This document shows, piece by piece, positions 1-5,868 of a stretch of 7,354 nucleotides of DNA. Below the pieces are notes generated by a model. That model did no database searches. It saw only the letters and a list, made by a program, of their open reading frames with translations, and had not been told where the DNA came from. The DNA comes from Thermoplasmata archaeon. Its GTDB lineage: Archaea > Thermoplasmatota > Thermoplasmata > Thermoplasmatales > Thermoplasmataceae. Made by a program: the position numbers and the translations under genes. The stretch covers positions 1 through 7,354 of the forward strand of contig JAKAAA010000054.1 of the NCBI GenBank assembly GCA_021797295.1. The letters are read 5' to 3'. How positions within the stretch are numbered: position 1 is the stretch's first letter; each line of letters starts with the position of its first letter.

Positions 1-1080
1 TTCACTGTCTTCATTTTTGATTGAATTAAATATGTTTTCAGCAAGAATTGCAGTGTTGTCATCATGGAAATATGCCTTAAAATAATCCAGAAGTTTTGAC
101 ATATTCGGCTTAGATTCTATGGTTTTCACCTCTTTTTCGAATACAGGGCCGCGAATTATTACATCTTTCAATGCATTTATTTTCATTTTGACCTCTTCAC
201 GGTTTGCTTTTCCATGAATTGTTACGGAAATAAGTGGTTCTTTTCTGTTTGTTCTTTCTCTGGACATAATATTGTTTATATCTTCCATATAATTGGCATA
301 ATTGGAACTCACCGTATCCTGATATCTTGTGGATTTTAGTTTTATTCTCTCTGCATTGATTATACCGTTATGAATTTCAACCAGATTTACGGATTTACCG
401 TTTTTTACAAAGTTTTTTACCTCGTTTGTGCTATTTAAATCCGTTGAACCTGCATATGAAAACACTGGATATCTGTCGGTTATCAGATGGGAGTCGTGCA
501 CATGCCCGAATGCAAGATACTTATAATTTACCGGAAGGTCCTTTGAATCAACTTCACATGCTTCAGCTATTAGATATGGAGATACTCCCTGATGAGACAT
601 TAGAATAGAGTTTTTATACGGTTTTGCTTCCACATCTGCCTTTCTGTACTGTTCAACCAGATTGTTTTTTCTCAGCCCTTTCATATTTGATATACCTGAT
701 AGTAGTATATCCTCGCCACCATAATTTATTATTATATTCTGAAGACTCTCGGTTCCCAGTAGCTTTACCCCCAGGAAGTCAAATATTCTGGAGGCCACTT
801 CGTCTGTTCTCTTGGGACGATCGTGATCTCCCATTATAAGGTACATGATCTTGTTTCTTTTATACAATTTTATCATTGCCTTTTTAAACTCGTTCATTGC
901 ACGATTGGATGGGGACCATGTATCGAAGAGGTCACCGGTGTGGACGAAGAAATCAACATTTTCTTCCAGACCAATATCTATTGCCTCATTGAATGATTCA
1001 TAAAAATCTTCTTCGCGCAGGTCCATCATATACTGCTTATATCCGAGATGTGTATCTGATAAATGAAGAAATCTTGCCAT
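1..1080 (-). CDS. mre11: Mre11 double-strand-break repair nuclease (partial, C-terminus off the left edge)
   Basis: This is the manganese-dependent exo/endonuclease that works with Rad50 to process and tether DNA double-strand breaks. I translated 360 codons without a stop from the ATG at 1080 to the window edge. The phosphoesterase motifs appear in order: SDTHLGY (D9, H11), HTGDLFD (D50), GDHDRPKR (D85, H86), MSHQG (H163) and FGHVHD (H193, H195). A capping-domain region follows (AGSTDLN and onward). Archaeal Mre11 proteins are often somewhat longer than 360 residues, so only a short tail should be missing. The metal-binding Asn of the usual GNHD motif is Asp here. The start codon overlaps the herA stop by one base (TAATG), and a GGGTGA ribosome binding site lies 6 nt upstream inside herA. 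Translation is therefore probably coupled to herA. rad50 is expected next, outside the window. Confidence 0.96.
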   Translation of the reverse strand, partial: MARFLHLSDTHLGYKQYMMDLREEDFYESFNEAIDIGLEENVDFFVHTGDLFDTWSPSNRAMNEFKKAMIKLYKRNKIMYLIMGDHDRPKRTDEVASRIFDFLGVKLLGTESLQNIIINYGGEDILLSGISNMKGLRKNNLVEQYRKADVEAKPYKNSILMSHQGVSPYLIAEACEVDSKDLPVNYKYLAFGHVHDSHLITDRYPVFSYAGSTDLNSTNEVKNFVKNGKSVNLVEIHNGIINAERIKLKSTRYQDTVSSNYANYMEDINNIMSRERTNRKEPLISVTIHGKANREEVKMKINALKDVIIRGPVFEKEVKTIESKPNMSKLLDYFKAYFHDDNTAILAENIFNSIKNEDSE

Positions 1081-2633
1081 TAAAATTCACCCAGCAGGTC
1101 CTTTGTCTTTTTCCTGACCTCTGAAGGATCGCTTCTTTTCCTTACCTCTTCCCTTGCTTCCCTTAAAAGTTCTATTACGTCAATGTCAGAGCCACCTGCC
1201 CGGGTTTCCCTGTCCCTTATTTTAACTATGGCAGGCATCTTCACAATTTCGCCCACTATTATTGCCTCTCCTGTATCAAGCGATGGAAGATCCGCCATCA
1301 GGTATCCTGTGATGTTTTCGCTGCTTTCCAGTATGGCATTCTGATCCGATGGATTTGTAACGCGTAATATTATCTGTGAATTGCACTGGCTCAGTACATC
1401 CGCATCGATCTTACCGGGACGCTGTGTGATCACAATCAGGAATATACCGAATTTCCTGCCTTCACCGGCTATCTTTTTTATCATTCTGGCAATATTACTG
1501 TTATTTCTTGGGGGTACAAAGTTATGGGCTTCCTCAATGAATACAAATACAGGATATTTGAATTCCGATGAAAGCTTTACATCGTATATGGAACTCAGAA
1601 CCCTGTATGAAAAGTAATTAGCAAGAAACTGATCCATTCCGGATAAATCCATTACAGACATTTTTCCCGGGCCGAGATAGTCTGTTATGCCGGTTGTATA
1701 GTCCTGGAATATGTCCTTTATTTTACCGAGAAATGCCAGTCTTCCTCTGATCTTTCTGTAATCTTCCTGCGGCAATGATTCCGCGGTCTGGAGAAAATCA
1801 TTAAGATCCTTTTTTCCCTTCATTTTCTTGTATATGTCATCCACAATTGAATTCAAGTTCGTATATCCTTCCTTGATATCCATTATGCCCTTTACATCCT
1901 CAGGAGTAAGATCACTGAACCTTATTGTGAAATTATTGATTATACCAACGTCGTCATTTGTGTAACGGCCTGTGCTCAACGGCGTCCTGAATACGCTTAT
2001 TCCGTCAGAATATATTTTTCCATCTGTGCCTTTCTTCATGAAAACATAATCCGCATGTGGATCCAGAACTATGATGGACGCTCCCTTCTTGAGAAGCTCC
2101 TCCATGATTACGGAGGCAGTATGGCTTTTACCAGCACCCGTCTGTGCCAGTATTGCAAGATGCCTTCTGAGTCCATTTACATTCAGTGATACTTTCACAT
2201 TGTTGTCTGGAAGGCTTCCTATATCCAGCGACTCCTCTTCCCTGAATGAGAATACCTGCTGGAGTATTTCGTCTCCAGCCGGATATACGGGCATTCCGGG
2301 TTTGACTATTTCTCTGGACTGCATCAGAAAACCGTTTTTAATTTTACCCAGTATAGTTGAAATGCATATATTGACAAAATCGTTGAGCCCGTTGGTAGAA
2401 TATCTATCAATACTCTGGAAATCCATGTTCTCATTCAGAAGCTCACTTTTTGATACTATTTCCTCTATTCTACCTATCACAGTTTCATCATGGATTTTCA
2501 GATAAACATATTCCCATTTCTTTATATTGCTGTCATCGGAAATGACAAACTGGAATTTTCCTGATGTATTTTCTCCTATTGTATAACCTATTTTAAGCCC
2601 TGATTCTTGCACGCCTTTCACCCCTTGTTTCAT
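1080..2633 (-). CDS. herA: HerA DNA-end-resection translocase (FtsK/HerA-type P-loop ATPase)
   Basis: HerA is a hexameric ring ATPase that pumps duplex DNA into the NurA nuclease during break resection. Numbered from the ATG at 2633 (517 aa), an N-terminal HAS-barrel segment begins at LKIGYTIGE (about residues 13-110). Walker A is AQTGAGKS (163-170), followed by LDPHADY (190-196). Walker B is FVFIEEAHNFVP (363-374), with tandem glutamates 367/368. The polar sensor is ITQRP (402-406), and LRVTNPSDQ (423-431) carries a plausible arginine finger. The length is normal for archaeal HerA. The ATG at 2633 overlaps the end of nurA by 41 nt and has only a weak GGGAT upstream. A GTG at 2612 has a much better GGGGTGA site 5 nt upstream and would begin the protein close to where HerA homologues begin (510 aa). 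I list the longer form but consider 2612 at least as likely. The gene is the second in the nurA-herA-mre11 operon. Confidence 0.96.
   Translation of the reverse strand: MKQGVKGVQESGLKIGYTIGENTSGKFQFVISDDSNIKKWEYVYLKIHDETVIGRIEEIVSKSELLNENMDFQSIDRYSTNGLNDFVNICISTILGKIKNGFLMQSREIVKPGMPVYPAGDEILQQVFSFREEESLDIGSLPDNNVKVSLNVNGLRRHLAILAQTGAGKSHTASVIMEELLKKGASIIVLDPHADYVFMKKGTDGKIYSDGISVFRTPLSTGRYTNDDVGIINNFTIRFSDLTPEDVKGIMDIKEGYTNLNSIVDDIYKKMKGKKDLNDFLQTAESLPQEDYRKIRGRLAFLGKIKDIFQDYTTGITDYLGPGKMSVMDLSGMDQFLANYFSYRVLSSIYDVKLSSEFKYPVFVFIEEAHNFVPPRNNSNIARMIKKIAGEGRKFGIFLIVITQRPGKIDADVLSQCNSQIILRVTNPSDQNAILESSENITGYLMADLPSLDTGEAIIVGEIVKMPAIVKIRDRETRAGGSDIDVIELLREAREEVRKRSDPSEVRKKTKDLLGEF
1087..1092 (-). 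promoter_or_regulatory. Ribosome binding site of mre11 inside the herA 3' end
   Basis: The minus strand reads GGGTGA followed by a 6-nt spacer and the mre11 ATG at 1080. The site is embedded in the last sense codons of herA (Leu-Gly-Glu-Phe). Together with the TAATG stop/start overlap it fixes the mre11 start and implies translational coupling. Confidence 0.65.
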
Positions 2634-3636
2634 AGAATGTTATCCCAAGCTTCCTCTCTAAAGCTCTCATGTATATGCGCTCCATTTCTACAGATCTGAA
2701 TTTTACCTTCTTATCCACATCAACAAGCCAGAGATTATAAACTTTATAACCGGTATAGCCATAAAATATTATATTTATTATTTTTTCATCCATGCTGTAT
2801 GGTTTCCCATCAAGTTCTTCATTGAAAAAATCCCTGGATATGACCTGAACTTTCATCGGCAGATCTTCTGGATCGGGAAGTACATCTGTGGATACATAAT
2901 TTAGATTTATACCATCAATACTTTTCCTGTACATAACAGGCTGTGTATAGCCTTTCTCCGTGGCAAATGATTTTATTAGATAATGATCATTCCTGTATAT
3001 CCCCGATTCCTTTTCTATGATTTTTAAAGTTTCCGGATCCTTTCTTGCAGTACCAAGCAGGTATTTTTTGAAGCAGTCGGTGTAACTGCTCTTTGCCACG
3101 AATATGAGTGTTATGTTTTTTTCAAATGCTTTTCTTATCATTTCTTTCAGTGTTTTTATATATTCGTACATAAAATTTTCATAGCCTTCAATGGGTAGCT
3201 GATCTATTCTGTGTGAAAGCCTGCCTTTCAGGGACCCATCAATGAATATATATTCTGGGGAATTCTCTTCCATGAATTTAAGTATTGATTTATGCTCAGA
3301 ATGCTCCATGAGCAGTATTGTAAAATTTCTCTGATCCACAGGGTCAACTGCGACTATGTCAGCAAGAAAATCTGATGTTATCTTATTCTTATAAAGTGTG
3401 TATGCCCTGATCAGGATGATATTCTTACCGTTGTAAAGCATTCTGAGGAATTCGGAGCTATCAGTTGCAGCCACATCAATTTTCCCTGGATTATGTGGTT
3501 CAAATTTATGATAGTTGGATTCAAATAAATTTTTATAAAATTTATATATTTCAGATGTTTCATCCAGTTTCAGGTCTCTCCGGATAGAGTCATTGTTTTT
3601 TTCAAGATAATCCATAAACTCTGAGAAAGTGTCCAT
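2593..3636 (-). CDS. nurA: NurA 5'-3' nuclease, partner of HerA
   Basis: NurA is an RNase H-fold nuclease that docks on HerA and degrades DNA during 3'-overhang formation at double-strand breaks. The protein is 347 residues, a usual NurA length. Visible family features are VAATDSSE (residues 55-62, catalytic Asp59), YIFIDGSLKGRL (129-140, acidic Asp133), FVAKSS (179-184), RNDHYLIKSF (215-224, metal-binding Asp217) and a basic C-terminus ending ERRARIRA. The protein is divergent, so the assignment rests on these spaced motifs and on the adjacent herA. The ATG at 3636 is preceded by GTGAT with a 5-nt spacer, which supports the start. It is the first gene of the minus-strand operon, and its 3' end overlaps herA by 20 or 41 nt. 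Confidence 0.92.
   Translation of the reverse strand: MDTFSEFMDYLEKNNDSIRRDLKLDETSEIYKFYKNLFESNYHKFEPHNPGKIDVAATDSSEFLRMLYNGKNIILIRAYTLYKNKITSDFLADIVAVDPVDQRNFTILLMEHSEHKSILKFMEENSPEYIFIDGSLKGRLSHRIDQLPIEGYENFMYEYIKTLKEMIRKAFEKNITLIFVAKSSYTDCFKKYLLGTARKDPETLKIIEKESGIYRNDHYLIKSFATEKGYTQPVMYRKSIDGINLNYVSTDVLPDPEDLPMKVQVISRDFFNEELDGKPYSMDEKIINIIFYGYTGYKVYNLWLVDVDKKVKFRSVEMERIYMRALERKLGITFYETRGERRARIRA
2618..2624 (-). promoter_or_regulatory. Ribosome binding site supporting a GTG start for herA
   Basis: On the minus strand this reads GGGGTGA, a close match to the archaeal Shine-Dalgarno core (GAGGTGA). It ends 5 nt before a GTG at 2612-2610 that is in frame with herA. It lies within the last codons of nurA, so it would couple herA translation to nurA. 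It is stronger than anything in front of the ATG at 2633. Confidence 0.5.
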
Positions 3637-3684
3637 TTGAAATCACTATAATTCATTCAAAAATAAATCTTTCCATGAAACATA

Positions 3685-3700
3685 ATATATGGACATATAT
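3685..3700. repeat. Short inverted repeat between the divergent promoters
   Basis: ATATATG (3685-3691) and CATATAT (3694-3700) are perfect 7-bp arms around a 2-nt centre. The site sits next to or over the proposed nurA TATA box, a common place for a dimeric repressor to bind. In such AT-rich DNA it could also arise by chance. Confidence 0.3.
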
Positions 3701-3710
3701 ATTTAATAAA
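3691..3710 (-). promoter_or_regulatory. Candidate TATA-type promoter of the nurA-herA-mre11 operon
   Basis: The minus strand is TTAAATATA-rich here (core about 3705-3697), roughly 65 nt before the nurA ATG. A transcript would start near 3675 and have a leader of about 37 nt that includes the GTGAT ribosome binding site. The whole stretch is AT-rich, and another T-rich candidate at about 3672-3662 would give a nearly leaderless transcript, so the exact box is uncertain. Confidence 0.4.
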
Positions 3711-3727
3711 GAATATAAATATAATCG

Positions 3728-3741
3728 TAAAGGTTTAAAAG
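3728..3741 (+). promoter_or_regulatory. Candidate BRE/TATA promoter of the M50 protease gene
   Basis: TTTAAAAG (3734-3741) is preceded by a purine-rich AAAGG that could serve as a BRE, predicting a start near 3760 and a leader of about 40 nt. A second box, TATAAA at 3774-3779, lies about 26 nt before the ATG and would give a leaderless mRNA instead. Only weak ribosome binding sequence (AGGGAT) precedes the ATG, so either arrangement is possible. Confidence 0.45.
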
Positions 3742-3802
3742 CCGTGCTACATTATGATATGTTGCCATCAATGTATAAACCACAGTAAATGCAGGGATTA
3801 TT

Positions 3803-4882
3803 ATGCTTCAGAGTATAAAGGTTGAAAATGAGAACATGAAGGATGTTATCGAGACGGTAAAATCAAAAATAAATACGTATGAAGTCATAGCTAATCCTGC
3901 GAGTATTAAATTTTTATTCTTTGACAGCGACAATCCCGATATCAATCAACAGTTTGATGAATTAAGGAAAATACTTGTTCCGGAAGGTTATATACCATTT
4001 CTGGTTCTTGATACAGAGCATTATGTAGAGGTAGGAATCAGGCCCAAGTCTACATACCGTAGTAACAGAGTTAATTTCATAATGCTCATACTCACACTGG
4101 CATCCACAATATACGTTGGCTCCATATATGCCAGTAGTTTTGTCCACCCGGGACCTTTTGCAGAAGAGTATAAATTGCTTTATGGTTTGGTATTCTTTTC
4201 GCTGCCACTGATGTTTATTCTTGGAATACATGAAACAGCACATTACGTAGTTGCAAAGAAATACAGTGTAAATGCATCATTGCCATTCTTCATACCGTTC
4301 CCATATATGATAGGCACGTTCGGTGCATTTGTATCATTGCGTGACCCTGTTCCAACAAGGAAAGCTATGGCTGAAATAGGTGCTGCAGGTCCTATTGCTG
4401 GATTTCTTGCTGCAATACCGTTGTTGTTCCTGGCACAGTATTTTGAGAGTGTGTTCAAGCCTATAGGTAACTATATACCCTTTGTGCTGAACTACCCGGA
4501 AATATATCATCTTTTCGGAATTATGGAGCCGTCCGGTGTACCCATATTCCCTATGGTATTCGCCGTTTGGGTAGGCATGTTTGCCACCGCTATGAACCTA
4601 ATACCGGCAGGTCAGCTGGATGGTGGACATATTGCACGAGGTATCCTGGGGCCAAAATCCTACATAGTTGGATATATATTCATAGGATTTTTGCTCTATC
4701 TTACAATAGCATACGATTATCTTGGATGGTTTTTCCTGGCACTCTTTGTCATCTTCATGGGCATGGTACATCCTCCTGCTCTGAATGATTATGAAAAAAT
4801 ATCCAAATTCGATGTTGGAATAGCGGTATTTGCACTTGTTATGTTTGTTCTAACCTTTACGCCGCTGCCGATTAAACCCTAA
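3803..4882 (+). CDS. Site-2 protease-like intramembrane zinc metalloprotease (peptidase M50)
   Basis: This 359-residue membrane protein belongs to the M50 family, which cleaves substrate transmembrane helices within the lipid bilayer, often to release regulators or clear membrane peptides. A soluble N-terminal region of about 88 residues comes first. Hydrophobic segments follow near 89-111, 124-142, 192-212, 248-267, 286-303, 306-326 and 338-356. The zinc site is HETAH (143-147, catalytic Glu144) after a hydrophobic stretch. The third ligand is supplied by NLIPAGQLDGGH (265-276, Asp273), and a conserved GTFGAFVSLRDP stretch lies at 171-182. The N-terminal extension and this core match archaeal S2P proteins. 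No PDZ domain is visible. The substrate is unknown, and nothing in the sequence links it to the divergent repair operon beyond the shared promoter region. The tRNA-Val gene follows 34 nt after its stop, with no T-tract terminator between them. Confidence 0.93.
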   Translation: MLQSIKVENENMKDVIETVKSKINTYEVIANPASIKFLFFDSDNPDINQQFDELRKILVPEGYIPFLVLDTEHYVEVGIRPKSTYRSNRVNFIMLILTLASTIYVGSIYASSFVHPGPFAEEYKLLYGLVFFSLPLMFILGIHETAHYVVAKKYSVNASLPFFIPFPYMIGTFGAFVSLRDPVPTRKAMAEIGAAGPIAGFLAAIPLLFLAQYFESVFKPIGNYIPFVLNYPEIYHLFGIMEPSGVPIFPMVFAVWVGMFATAMNLIPAGQLDGGHIARGILGPKSYIVGYIFIGFLLYLTIAYDYLGWFFLALFVIFMGMVHPPALNDYEKISKFDVGIAVFALVMFVLTFTPLPIKP

Positions 4883-4916
4883 AAAATTAATAACTAAAAA
4901 ATAATATGGAGATAAC
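4883..4916 (+). promoter_or_regulatory. AT-rich presumed tRNA-Val promoter
   Basis: The 34 nt between the protease stop and the tRNA are almost entirely A and T, with overlapping candidate boxes (ATTAATAA at about 4886-4893 and CTAAAAAATAAT at 4894-4905). A box here would place a transcript start just before the tRNA, but no single box stands out. Read-through from the protease gene is also possible. Confidence 0.35.
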
Positions 4917-4989
4917 GGGCTTGTGGTCCAGTGGTTATGACGCTTCCCTCACACGGAAGAAATCGCCGGTTCAAATCCGGCCAGGCCCA
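4917..4989 (+). tRNA. tRNA-Val, anticodon CAC
   Basis: The cloverleaf can be folded by eye. Acceptor GGGCTTG (4917-4923) pairs with CAGGCCC (4982-4988), with one G-T wobble. The D arm contains the AGTGGTTA loop with a 3-bp stem. Anticodon stem CTTCC/GGAAG (from 4943 and ending 4959) encloses loop CTCACAC, so the anticodon is CAC (4950-4952), reading the Val codon GUG. The variable loop is AAATC, and T stem GCCGG/CCGGC encloses TTCAAAT. The discriminator is A4989, and CCA is not encoded. No intron is present. Confidence 0.95.
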
Positions 4990-5009
4990 TCATACCGTTG
5001 GGGATATAG

Positions 5010-5069
5010 ATAAGGCCGAAAAACGTGCCGGTTTTTATATCTCATTTCAACAATTTTAGTCGGCCTTAT
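5010..5069. repeat. Nested inverted repeat behind the tRNA gene
   Basis: ATAAGGCCGA (5010-5019) and TCGGCCTTAT (5060-5069) form perfect 10-bp outer arms. Inside them, AAAAAC (5019-5024) and GTTTTT (5031-5036) form a 6-bp hairpin with a GTGCCG loop. The structure lies between the tRNA and the convergent minus-strand genes. It could be a bidirectional terminator, a small structured RNA, or a remnant of a mobile-element end. Sequence alone does not decide between these. Confidence 0.5.
5032..5036 (+). terminator. T-tract terminator candidate for the tRNA-Val transcript
   Basis: A TTTTT run follows the inner hairpin arm about 43 nt after the tRNA 3' end, with more T-rich sequence just beyond (ATTTC, ATTTTAG). 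Archaeal polymerase typically stops at such oligo-T tracts. It is the first one downstream of the tRNA. Confidence 0.4.
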
Positions 5070-5082
5070 TGGATTTCAACAA
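5044..5082. repeat. 10-bp direct repeat ATTTCAACAA
   Basis: ATTTCAACAA occurs at 5044-5053 and again at 5073-5082, offset by 29 nt. The copies flank the right arm of the inverted repeat. Only two copies exist and the flanking bases differ, so this is a small repeat of unknown meaning rather than an array. Confidence 0.4.
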
Positions 5083-5088
5083 ATCTTC

Positions 5089-5095
5089 AAAAAAA
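5089..5095 (-). terminator. Oligo-T terminator candidate of the methylase/membrane-protein operon
   Basis: Seven consecutive A residues on the plus strand give a TTTTTTT tract on the minus strand, about 52 nt after the stop codon of the small membrane-protein gene. This is a usual form of archaeal transcription stop and would end the accessory operon before it runs into the tRNA. Confidence 0.45.
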
Positions 5096-5146
5096 TATTC
5101 TGGTGGTCTTCTAAGCTATAAGGGTGCATTTAAGAATAACTCTGCA

Positions 5147-5581
5147 TTAAGAAAGGTAAGGGTATGCATAGAAGATAGCAATCAATAAACCAACCACTAT
5201 TGATGAATAGGCCCAAGCAATCGTGTAATAGGTCTTACTTCGTTTTCCGTTTAAAGCATAGGACATAACTGCAATAAGCCCCATTATTAGGCCAATATTG
5301 GCATACCATTCGAAAACTGATAAAAACAAAGTACCGAAATATGAAAAATTTGATTGAGAATAATAGAACAGGATATTCAATGCAATGGTATTTGTGAAAA
5401 TAGGTATTCTTCCAACGTAGTGATGTTCAGCTAGAGAACCTGCTATAATCAATGAAATTGGTGCAAGATACGGTATATAAGCACTTGGAACAACTGCTGA
5501 AATCCATGGAAACCCTAGAATACTGTTGATGAAATTATATATCTCGTAGGCAATTTTGAAAGCAATTAACTCTATGGACAT
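5147..5581 (-). CDS. Small multi-pass membrane protein of unknown function
   Basis: The gene encodes 144 residues and I recognise no family. Four hydrophobic segments are visible, at about residues 28-51, 60-86, 90-110 and 119-142. They are separated by short loops containing HHYVGR (around 53-58) and NGKRSK (around 111-116). There are few charged residues and no cleavable signal peptide is obvious. The ATG at 5581 has a GAGG ribosome binding site 7 nt upstream. It overlaps the restored methylase stop (5572) by 10 nt, so the two genes were probably translated as a coupled pair. By context it may be an accessory or membrane partner of the restriction-modification gene, or an unrelated passenger of the same islet. 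No catalytic motif is visible. Confidence 0.75.
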   Translation of the reverse strand: MSIELIAFKIAYEIYNFINSILGFPWISAVVPSAYIPYLAPISLIIAGSLAEHHYVGRIPIFTNTIALNILFYYSQSNFSYFGTLFLSVFEWYANIGLIMGLIAVMSYALNGKRSKTYYTIAWAYSSIVVGLLIAIFYAYPYLS

Positions 5582-5868
5582 AATCGATCCTCAAGAAGTG
5601 TTATTTCTGATTTGTTAAGCCCATATATTTCGTAAATCAACTGATTAAGTTCTTGACCTTTCTTATCATATTCTCTTTCCAAAAGGTCTCTTTCGTCTGT
5701 ATTAGGTAAGTTCTGCATTTTCTTTGAAATATTCACTTGTTCTTTGGACAGTGATGCAACTGAATCAAATCTTGAGTCTTTTGGTATCAGCAGTGGTAAT
5801 TTATCAATGAATCGCTTTCCATAAGAAAAATATCCACCTCTGAAAGGTGTACTGATGTTTTTTAGATA
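5572..5868 (-). pseudogene. C-terminal fragment of the Eco57I-like methylase, displaced by a frameshift
   Basis: This frame is one base off from the methylase frame to its right and continues the same protein. It opens with [20 protein letters not shown], the conserved C-terminal block of TaqI/Eco57I-type specificity regions. It continues through about 98 residues, including a charged, helix-prone stretch, to LEDRLCP and a TAG at 5574-5572. The frame before the break ends NSNVLEF, so the intact protein would read VLEF-YLKN. One extra T in AATTTATC would restore it. The fragment has no start of its own that I can support. Its end overlaps the start of the downstream membrane-protein gene by 10 nt. 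The lack of further damage argues for a recent mutation or a base-calling error. Confidence 0.85.

Noticed and set aside
426..839. Two short plus-strand open frames of 60 and 71 codons
   Set aside because: They lie antisense to mre11, whose translation is continuous and motif-rich here.
1381..2505. Plus-strand open frames of 78 and 144 codons
   Set aside because: They are antisense shadows of herA and have low-complexity serine/leucine-rich translations typical of shadows.
3962..4788. Open frames on both strands within the protease gene
   Set aside because: They overlap the well-supported M50 protease entirely and show no family features.
5043..5082. CRISPR-like repeat ending GTTGAAAT on the minus strand
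   Set aside because: Only a 10-bp core is repeated, there are just two copies, the flanks differ and no spacer pattern or cas gene is present.
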